From positions 1 through 64,000 of the forward strand of contig NZ_WBUS01000002.1 of NCBI RefSeq assembly GCF_008933605.1: DNA of 64,000 nt, given 5' to 3'. Positions 57,981-64,000 of this stretch are shown here, one piece after another. The DNA comes from Albidovulum sp. Its GTDB lineage: Bacteria; Pseudomonadota; Alphaproteobacteria; Rhodobacterales; Rhodobacteraceae. Position 1 is the stretch's first letter. Each line of letters begins with the position of its first letter. The notes under the pieces are model-generated. The model saw nothing but the letters and a program-made list of their open reading frames with translations, searched no databases and had not been told where the DNA came from. A program made the translations under genes and the position numbers.

Positions 57981-58511
57981 TCAGCGGGCGGGTCGCCGGC
58001 CCGCCCGCCGCGCGCGCAGCCCGTCCGTCAACCCGTCGTGGTCGCCCATCGGACGTTCCGGCACGTCCTCCCACCAGTCGTCGCGCAGCGCCCTCTGTTC
58101 CGGGTTGCGGGGGTAGAAGATGCGGTTCTCGGGCTTCGGCCGCTCTCCCACGACGAGAAGGCGCACCTCGGCGTTGCTGTTGTTGAGGAAGCTGTGGCAC
58201 TGCCCCGTGCCGGCCGGGAACCCGACCGCATCGCCGGGGCCGAGCCGGTGGAGGCGGCCGTCGAGCCAGACGTCCGGCGTACCGGCAATGACATAGACGA
58301 ACTCCTCCTCGGCGCTCTCGGCGTGGGGATAGGAGGTCCGGCGGCCGGGCGGGAGCCTTTCGTGGTGGATGCCGATCCGGGCAAGGCCGAAGTGCCGACC
58401 GAATGCCGTACCAATGCCGAGAAGCTCGTCATCCCCCTCGTAGTGCGCGTCGTCCGCACCCTCGATTTCGCGCCAGTGAGCGATGCAGTCGGGTCGTTTC
58501 GTTCCGGTCAT
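57981..58511 (-). CDS. Cupin-domain protein
   Basis: A 176-residue single-domain cupin. The metal-motif residues are in SYPHAESAEEEFVYVIAGTPDVWLDG and PAGTGQCHSFLNNS. The N-terminus has HWREIEGADDAHYEGDDELLG. It may act on or sense a small molecule; substrate unknown. ATG 58511 has no strong RBS, and the upstream part of the track ORF is shadow of the DUF599 gene. Convergent with the VWA gene, divergent from DUF599. Confidence 0.8.
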   Translation of the reverse strand: MTGTKRPDCIAHWREIEGADDAHYEGDDELLGIGTAFGRHFGLARIGIHHERLPPGRRTSYPHAESAEEEFVYVIAGTPDVWLDGRLHRLGPGDAVGFPAGTGQCHSFLNNSNAEVRLLVVGERPKPENRIFYPRNPEQRALRDDWWEDVPERPMGDHDGLTDGLRARRAGRRPAR

Positions 58512-58625
58512 CTGGTGCCTCCGGGGCTGCTTCCGCCAGAGATCGTAGCAAGTCCTGTGCGACTCCGGAGCGAAGTCAGCGACGGCGGATTCCCTCGGCG
58601 CGAAAGCCGCGCTAGGCTCCGGCCC

Positions 58626-59327
58626 ATGACAGACCTCATCGCCACCGGCCACATGACCACCGCCGACCTGGCCGCGTTCGGCTTTCTCGTTCTCGGCTGG
58701 CTCGTCTTCGGCGTCCTGGTCGAGCACCCGCCCCGAGGCCGGCCTTCCGTCGCGGCACTGATGACCGGCTACCGGCGCGAGTGGATGCGCCAGTTCGTCA
58801 CCCGCCAGCCGCGGATCTTCGACGCCTCGGTGATGGACAGCCTCCGTCAGGGCACGAGCTTCCTCGCCTCGGCAACGATGATCGCCATCGGGGGCGGCGT
58901 GGCGCTCATCGGCAATACCGAGCGCCTCCTCGGCCTCGCCGAGGACCTGACACTTGCCTCAGCACCGGCCGCGGTCCTCGAGGCGAAGATCATCGTCATC
59001 CTTCTCTTTCTCACCAATGCATTCCTCAAGTTCCTCTGGGCGCACCGGCTCTTCGGCTACTGCGCCATCGTCATGGCGGCCGTGCCGAACGAGGCGGACG
59101 ATCCGTTCGCCTATCTTCGTGCCGAGCAGGCCGCCCAGATCAACATCTCGGCGGCGCGGAGCTTCAACCGGGGCCTGCGGGCCGTCTATTTCGCGCTGGC
59201 GGCGCTCGCCTGGATGCTTGGCCCGATCGCGCTTGCGGCGGCGACCACCGTCACGCTCGCCGTACTCTGGCGGCGCGAATTCGCCTCGATCTCGCGTCGG
59301 GTGCTGATGGACGGCACGCCAAAGTGA
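58626..59327 (+). CDS. DUF599 family membrane protein
   Basis: 233 residues and about four membrane helices. It carries the DUF599 pattern: VEHPPRGRPSVAALMTGYRREWMRQ, DSLRQGTSFLASATMIAIGGGVALIG, and FLWAHRLFGYCAIVMAAVPNE. Function is unknown. It stands alone between the cupin and a small exported protein. Confidence 0.82.
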   Translation: MTDLIATGHMTTADLAAFGFLVLGWLVFGVLVEHPPRGRPSVAALMTGYRREWMRQFVTRQPRIFDASVMDSLRQGTSFLASATMIAIGGGVALIGNTERLLGLAEDLTLASAPAAVLEAKIIVILLFLTNAFLKFLWAHRLFGYCAIVMAAVPNEADDPFAYLRAEQAAQINISAARSFNRGLRAVYFALAALAWMLGPIALAAATTVTLAVLWRREFASISRRVLMDGTPK

Positions 59328-59362
59328 TCGCCGGACCGGGCCGGACATGGCATGGTGAAAAA

Positions 59363-59719
59363 ATGCTCCGCATCGCATTCGCCTTCAGCCTCGCCCTCGC
59401 CGCGCCCGCCGCGGCGGACCCGCCGGAGGTCCTCGCGGCCACCGCGGTTCCGGGCCCGGGCGTCTGGACGATCTCCGTCACCCTGCGTCACCCCGACAGC
59501 GGATGGGACCACTATGCCAGCGGCTGGGAAGTGTTCGCTCCCGATGGCACACGGCTGGGCTACCGCGAACTCACCCACCCCCATGTCGACGAGCAGCCCT
59601 TCACCCGCAGTCTCTCCGGCATCGCCATCGACGAGGACGTGGATCATGTCCTGATTCGGCCGCGCTGCACCCTCGACGGCTGGGTCGCGTCGCCAATCCG
59701 ATTGGATCTCCGCCGCTGA
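59363..59719 (+). CDS. Small exported protein of unknown function, 118 aa
   Basis: A signal peptide (AFAFSLALAAPAAA) is followed by a compact beta-rich domain. WTISVTLRHPDSGWDHYASGWEVFAPDGTRLGYREL HPHVDEQPF suggests an immunoglobulin-like fold with four histidines in or near loops. One cysteine near the end. I know similar proteins only as hypotheticals in Rhodobacteraceae. ATG 59363 lies 35 bases after the DUF599 stop, with weak RBS. Confidence 0.68.
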   Translation: MLRIAFAFSLALAAPAAADPPEVLAATAVPGPGVWTISVTLRHPDSGWDHYASGWEVFAPDGTRLGYRELTHPHVDEQPFTRSLSGIAIDEDVDHVLIRPRCTLDGWVASPIRLDLRR

Positions 59720-59871
59720 CTTCGCGACTTTCGGCATCTTGCCGCCGTCGGACCCAGTTGCGCGGTTTTGTCCGTGTTCCACCGTGGCGAGAATCGCTTT
59801 TCTCGTGCTACCGTTACGTCACCGCCACATTTGCGTGCTCAAAGACGCGCGAAGCGCCCTGGGAGGATGTG

Positions 59872-60084
59872 ATGAGCCAGCCGCAACGTCGTGACGAGAT
59901 TGACCTGTTTGTTGATGACCTGCTCGCGAACCCGGATCGCGCGGAAGAGTTGAAGGGCAAGCTGCGCCAGACCTTCGGCGAAACGGCAACCGATCGGACC
60001 ACACCCGAGAAGCGCCGCGCGCAGCTCCGGCTCCTGACGCTCTGCAACGATGCCGAGGCCCTCTGGGACAACGTGCCCCTCTGA
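59872..60084 (+). CDS. Small hypothetical protein, 70 aa
   Basis: A charged, helix-forming protein starting MSQPQRRDEIDLFVDDLLANPDRAEELKGKLRQ and ending CNDAEALWDNVPL. No signal peptide. A strong GGGAGG lies six bases upstream. A clean hairpin follows the stop. It has no recognisable domain; the track's ORF from 59503 is mainly shadow before this ATG. Confidence 0.62.
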   Translation: MSQPQRRDEIDLFVDDLLANPDRAEELKGKLRQTFGETATDRTTPEKRRAQLRLLTLCNDAEALWDNVPL

Positions 60085-60106
60085 GGCCCGGCCGGACGGA
60101 TAGAAA

Positions 60107-60134
60107 GACGGCGCGGGCCCGGGTCCGCGCCGTC
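60107..60134 (+). terminator. Strong terminator hairpin
   Basis: GACGGCGCGG and CCGCGCCGTC form a perfect 10-bp stem around GCCCGGGT, followed by GCTTCGTTCTT. It lies 22 bases after the stop of the 70-residue gene. Confidence 0.75.
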
Positions 60135-60215
60135 GCTTCGTTCTTGGGGCATGGGTCTGGGGCGCAGGGGGCCAAGGTGTGACCGGGCGGCGCGCCTGCT
60201 TCCGCACAACACCGT

Positions 60216-62300
60216 CTACCGGCGCCCCTCGCGCAGCCAAGCCGCCAGCGTCAGCCCCGCCGCGATCAGCAGGAACGCCCAGGGCGGAAGCAGGGCCGCG
60301 GTCCGGATATCGGTTGTCTGATAGGCATTGCGCGGCGTGATGCCAATCCATCCCCGCCCCGTTGCCGGGCGCCCCTCGCGCACCGCGCGCACATCGGGCA
60401 GTCCGTCCTCGATCCGGGTGAAGCCGCCATTCGTCGGCCCGACGACCGGTTCCAGCGGCACGGTCGAGGCAATCGCCGCCTCGAACTCGCGCGGGCTGGC
60501 GGGGCCGATCGCGGTGACCCGTTCCAGGTCTCCGTCCGACAGGCGGTAGAGGCCGAGCGCGGGGGCGGCATAGGTCGCCTCGTGGCGGCCGGGCCCCAGC
60601 TCCCTCAGGGCAAGCTGGGTGGAGGTGCCGTCGGGCGCCGTCACCGTCACCTCGCGCCCGCCCTCGCCAAGCGTCCGGCGAGTGATCGTGAGGACATTGC
60701 CCTCCGCCGTGGCGGTCAGCGATTCCTCTTCAAGGTCGGGCTCCTTCATCATCCAGTGGGCGAGGCGGCGGAGCAGCTCGAGTTGCGGCCCGCCGCCCTC
60801 GAACCCCCGCGCCCAGAGCCACGCCTGGTCGGAGGCGAGAAGCGCCACGCGGCCTTCGCCCGCGCGGTTGAGGACCAGGAGCGGCGCCTTGTCGGGGCCT
60901 TCCATGACCACCTGCCCCGCCGCCTCGGCAAGTTCCACGTACCGGGTCCAGCGGCCCCATTTCGGCGCGCCGGGCTCGCCCGCCGCGGCGCCGTCCGGCG
61001 AGAATTCCTCCAGCCCCTCGGTCACGGGGTGCCGCGCCCCGAGTTTCGAGACCCGCGGCAGGAACGCTCCCTCGACCACCCGCGCGGTCGGTCGCGCCGG
61101 CAAGACCTCGCCGAGCCCGGAATGATAGAGACTCTCGGCCGAAGCGAAGTCCGGTCCGGCGGAGACGAGAACCGCCCCGCCGCCGAGCACATAGTCGCGG
61201 ATGTTCTCGAGGTAGGCCGCCGGCAGGATGCCCCTCAGCCGATAGCGGTCGAAGATGATGAGGTCGAATTCCTCGATCTTCTCAACGAAAAGCTCCCGCG
61301 TCGGAAAGGCGATGAGCGAGAGTTCCGACACCGGCACGCCGTCCTGCTTGTCCGGCGGGCGGAGGATGGTGAAATGGACGAGGTCCACCGCGCTGTCGGA
61401 CTTGAGCAGGTTCCGCCAGGTGCGTTCGCCGGCGTAGGGCTCGCCCGAGACCAGGAGCACGCGCAACCGGTCCCGCACACCGTTGATCTGCAGGATGGCC
61501 ACGTTGTTGCGGTCCGTCAGCTCGCCCTCGGCCGTCTCCACGGTCAGCTGGACGACGTTCTGTCCGCCATGATCGAGGGTGAGCGGCAGTTCGAGGTCCT
61601 GGCCGACCGGGACGACATGGGTTTCCGGCTCCGCGCCGTCGATCGAGATGGCGAGGTTGACCCGCCGCCCGGCCTCAGCGGCCGGCATCTCGCCCTGCTC
61701 CTCGATGCGGAGCGCGAGGGTCATGGGCTCTCCGATGATGCCGAACGCCGGCGCGGTCGTGACCATGAGGCGCCGGTCCCAGTCGGCGGCGTGCCCGGTC
61801 AGGAGGACGTTGAGCGGCGCCGGCAGCGCCGGCGCGAGGCCGAGGTCGTGGACCTGCCCGTCGCTGACGAGGATCGCCCCGGCGACGCGCGCGCGCGGTT
61901 CTTCGGCCAGCGCCTGCGACAGTACCGTCATGGCAAGGGTGCCCGCGTCCTTCGCGCCGTCCTCCACCGTGATCTTGCGCAGCTCGGTGTTCGGCAGCGC
62001 GGCCACCTCCGCCTCTATCCGGGCCACGGCGGCGGCGGTCTGGTCGGGGCGGTCGGCGATCTTCTGGCTCGCGCTTTCGTCGATGACGAGAAGGACGATG
62101 TCCGAGAGCGGCCGCCGCTCCTCGCGTTGCAGCGAGGGCTGGGCGACGGCGGCCAGGAGTGCCGCCGCGGCGAGCGCCCTGAGCCACCAGCCGGCAAATC
62201 GCCGCCATAGGGCGAAGATCACGAAGGCGAGTGCCAGGGCACCGAGCGTCCAGAGCACCGGCCAGGGGACGAGGGGGTCGAAGATCACCTGCCCCGTCAT
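60216..62300 (-). CDS. Membrane protein with glutamine-amidotransferase-like fold (aerotolerance-type operon)
   Basis: 694 residues. Two N-terminal membrane helices (WPVLWTLGALALAFVIFALW, WLRALAAAALLAAVAQPSL) are followed by a VWA-like region (SDIVLLVIDESASQKIAD, GAILVSDGQVHD). A class I glutamine-amidotransferase-like domain (RDRLRVLLVSGEPYAGERTWRN, DLIIFDRYR) comes next, then a final C-terminal helix. This architecture sits in MoxR/DUF58/DUF4159 operons. It overlaps the DUF4159 gene by 4 bases. No catalytic Cys of an amidotransferase is evident. Confidence 0.75.
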   Translation of the reverse strand: MTGQVIFDPLVPWPVLWTLGALALAFVIFALWRRFAGWWLRALAAAALLAAVAQPSLQREERRPLSDIVLLVIDESASQKIADRPDQTAAAVARIEAEVAALPNTELRKITVEDGAKDAGTLAMTVLSQALAEEPRARVAGAILVSDGQVHDLGLAPALPAPLNVLLTGHAADWDRRLMVTTAPAFGIIGEPMTLALRIEEQGEMPAAEAGRRVNLAISIDGAEPETHVVPVGQDLELPLTLDHGGQNVVQLTVETAEGELTDRNNVAILQINGVRDRLRVLLVSGEPYAGERTWRNLLKSDSAVDLVHFTILRPPDKQDGVPVSELSLIAFPTRELFVEKIEEFDLIIFDRYRLRGILPAAYLENIRDYVLGGGAVLVSAGPDFASAESLYHSGLGEVLPARPTARVVEGAFLPRVSKLGARHPVTEGLEEFSPDGAAAGEPGAPKWGRWTRYVELAEAAGQVVMEGPDKAPLLVLNRAGEGRVALLASDQAWLWARGFEGGGPQLELLRRLAHWMMKEPDLEEESLTATAEGNVLTITRRTLGEGGREVTVTAPDGTSTQLALRELGPGRHEATYAAPALGLYRLSDGDLERVTAIGPASPREFEAAIASTVPLEPVVGPTNGGFTRIEDGLPDVRAVREGRPATGRGWIGITPRNAYQTTDIRTAALLPPWAFLLIAAGLTLAAWLREGRR

Positions 62301-64000
62301 TGGCCGAGCCTTTCGAGGAGCGCCGGCACATGGACCTGGTCGGACTTATAGTTGCCGGTCAGCACATGCATGATGAGGTTGACGCCGAAACGGTAGGAAA
62401 TCTCGCGTTGCCGCTCGCCGCCAAGGCCGCGTCCCACCGGGAACATCGGCCGGTTGGACTCGTCCACCGCCCAGGCCCGCGCCCAGTCGTTGCCGCCGAT
62501 GACGACCGGCGTCACCCCGTCGTTGAGGTTGCGGAACGGCATCCCCTCGGCCAGTTCCGCGTCGGGGGGCGCCGCCTCCACCCAGATGGCGCGGCCGTCG
62601 AAGCGGCCGGGAAAATCCTGGATCAGGTAGAAACTGCGGGTCAGCACGTGATCCTGCGGAATCGGCTCCAGCGGCGGGATGTCGAGCGGGGCCGCCAGTG
62701 CCTGCAGCCGGCGTCCCTCGGGCGACGCGGTGCCGAACCCGGCCACGTCGGCATCGCGCGTGTCGAAGAGGATGAGGCCGCCCGACCGCAGGTAGCGGTT
62801 CAGTTTCGCGTAGGCGGCGGGCGAGGGTGCGGGCTGGGCCGCGGTCACCGGCCAATAGAGGAAGGTGTAGACCGACAGCTCGTCGGTCTCGAGGTTCACG
62901 CCCTGCGGTTCCGTCGGTTCGACCGAGGTGCGCGCGAACAGGATCTCCGACAGACCCCAGAGCCCGGCTTCCGCGACGCGGTCTGTCTCCGCCTCGCCGG
63001 TGAGGACATGGGCAAGGACGACGTTTCCGGCTGCGCGCAGGACCTTGTCGTCGAGGGCCGTGCCATCCTGCGCCAGGGCCCCGCCCGGGTTCATCCCCGG
63101 CAAGAGCACCGCCAGCGCCAGCGCGGCGAGCCCGGCGCGCGCGCCCCGCAGGCGCCCCGCGAGGAAAAGCGAGGCCACAAGGTCGGCCAGGAGGAGCGCG
63201 AGCGCGGCGGTCAGGACCCAGCCTTTCAGCGGCTGTTCGCGCGCGACGACGAGGCCCTCGACCGCCACCCCGGCGGGCCATTCGGCTGCCGCCAGCCCGC
63301 GGTCGGCGGCGATCACGTTCACCGCCAGCCGCCGGTCGCCGGAGGCATAGAGGCCGGGCGGCAGGTCCGGTCCGACACGCGGCGCGATGAGCCGTTCGCC
63401 GGGCACGCCCGGCAGGTCCGCCGCCTCTCCCAGCGCGCCGTAGGCATCAAGCACCCGTTCCGCCGTCCAGGTCGTGCCGGCGAGGTCCCCCGCCCCGGGC
63501 CGCGCGGCGTTGGAGGAGATCGCCAGTCGCTCGAGCATTTGCACGAAGAGCCCGGAAAGGGGCAGGCTCGTCCATTCCGCGTTGGCCGAGACATGGAACA
63601 GCACGATCTGCCCGTCACCGATCTGGCGGCGGGTGACCAGCGGCGTGCCGTCCGCCAGCGTGGCGATCGTTGCGGCCGCGAGGTCTGGCCCGGGCTCGGC
63701 CAGGACCTGCGCGGAAACCGACACGTCGGCTGGGGGCACAAGTCCGGCGAAGGGCGAGCCTTCCGGGAAGGGCGCGAGCGCCTTCGGCTCCCCCCAGCTC
63801 ATCGTGCCGCCGACGGAGCGACCGCCGGACCTCAGCCGCACGGGAAGCAAGGGGTCGAGCGTATCGCGGCCCACGTCGGAGGCCGCGAGGTGGGGTCCGG
63901 CGAACCGCGCAAGCAGCCCGCCCTCCTCGATCCAGTCGGTCAGGGGCTCCACCTCCGCCACCTTGGCGACATCGGCAAGGATGATGACGTCGGGACTGGC
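62297..64000 (-). CDS. DUF4159-domain membrane protein, partial (N-terminus beyond window)
   Basis: The frame is open to the right edge; about 567 residues are visible. A GATase-like portion (DVIILADVAKVAEVEPL) leads to two membrane helices (VLTAALALLLADLVASLFLAG, LAALALAVLLPGMNPGGALA). DUF4159 makes up the last 210 residues (LKGxx-like NRYLRSGGLILFDTRD, DHVLTRSFYLIQDFPGRF, YKSDQVHVPALLERL). These proteins resemble the BatA/aerotolerance family and are of unknown role. The usual partners moxR and DUF58 would lie just beyond 64000. Confidence 0.82.
   Translation of the reverse strand, partial: ASPDVIILADVAKVAEVEPLTDWIEEGGLLARFAGPHLAASDVGRDTLDPLLPVRLRSGGRSVGGTMSWGEPKALAPFPEGSPFAGLVPPADVSVSAQVLAEPGPDLAAATIATLADGTPLVTRRQIGDGQIVLFHVSANAEWTSLPLSGLFVQMLERLAISSNAARPGAGDLAGTTWTAERVLDAYGALGEAADLPGVPGERLIAPRVGPDLPPGLYASGDRRLAVNVIAADRGLAAAEWPAGVAVEGLVVAREQPLKGWVLTAALALLLADLVASLFLAGRLRGARAGLAALALAVLLPGMNPGGALAQDGTALDDKVLRAAGNVVLAHVLTGEAETDRVAEAGLWGLSEILFARTSVEPTEPQGVNLETDELSVYTFLYWPVTAAQPAPSPAAYAKLNRYLRSGGLILFDTRDADVAGFGTASPEGRRLQALAAPLDIPPLEPIPQDHVLTRSFYLIQDFPGRFDGRAIWVEAAPPDAELAEGMPFRNLNDGVTPVVIGGNDWARAWAVDESNRPMFPVGRGLGGERQREISYRFGVNLIMHVLTGNYKSDQVHVPALLERLGQ

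Overview
The window is uniformly GC-rich and densely coded. It reads as chromosomal DNA of an alphaproteobacterium of the Rhodobacteraceae type. The evidence is the pdxJ-acpS-lepB-rnc-era-recO housekeeping series, the rpoZ-spoT-DUF2062 block, tandem def genes with fmt, and protein sequences that resemble that family. No tRNA, rRNA, CRISPR array, insertion sequence or phage gene was recognised.

Layout: (1) 1-12.5 kb is a mostly minus-strand housekeeping series: an MFS permease (cut by the window edge), recO, a DUF1491 protein, era, rnc, lepB, acpS, pdxJ, a DUF2062 protein, spoT, rpoZ and folK. It is interrupted twice. A plus-strand nuclease-fold gene lies between rnc and era. A MarR regulator / exported acidic protein / redoxin module lies between acpS and pdxJ. 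(2) 12.5-22.3 kb is a mixed core: NYN-domain protein, ispH, methyltransferase, LysE-type exporter, rnhA, TRIC-like channel, fmt, an apparently inactive deformylase paralogue, def, a PatB-type aminotransferase and a lytic transglycosylase. (3) 22.4-43.3 kb is a C1-metabolism island. It holds NAD-linked molybdenum formate dehydrogenase (fdsGBA, fdhD, fdsD), an MttB-superfamily methyltransferase with a trimethylamine-dehydrogenase-type flavoenzyme, and the serine cycle in two divergent arms. The minus arm is a LuxR-type response regulator, malyl-CoA lyase and glycerate kinase. The plus arm is a class V aminotransferase, malate-CoA ligase mtkAB, hydroxypyruvate reductase and PEP carboxylase. A wrecked copy of glyA (serine hydroxymethyltransferase) follows. 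(4) 43.5-51.6 kb is an oligopeptide-type ABC importer without an adjacent binding-protein gene, joined to an aldehyde dehydrogenase, an SDR, a P1-family peptidase and a methyltransferase, with an arylformamidase-like hydrolase facing it. (5) 51.7-64 kb holds a semialdehyde dehydrogenase, an HWE histidine kinase, a peptidoglycan-binding lipid-free exported protein, an ECF sigma factor fused by operon to a VWA membrane protein, a cupin, DUF599, small exported or unknown proteins, and the end of a minus-strand aerotolerance-like operon (DUF4159).

How the genes work together: the amine-oxidising pair would release methyl groups as formaldehyde or C1-folate. The serine cycle would assimilate C1 units through serine, hydroxypyruvate, glycerate, PEP, malate and malyl-CoA. 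Formate dehydrogenase would oxidise the remainder for NADH. The response regulator between the two serine-cycle arms, and a GGGA-N3-TCCC palindrome found on both of its sides, suggest a dedicated local control circuit; this is inference. Functional glyA must lie elsewhere. Unusual points are the loss of a His/Cys3 iron-sulfur motif in the formate dehydrogenase large subunit, active-site substitutions in the TMADH-like enzyme, the dead-looking deformylase paralogue, and a MarR regulator with a four-cysteine tail.
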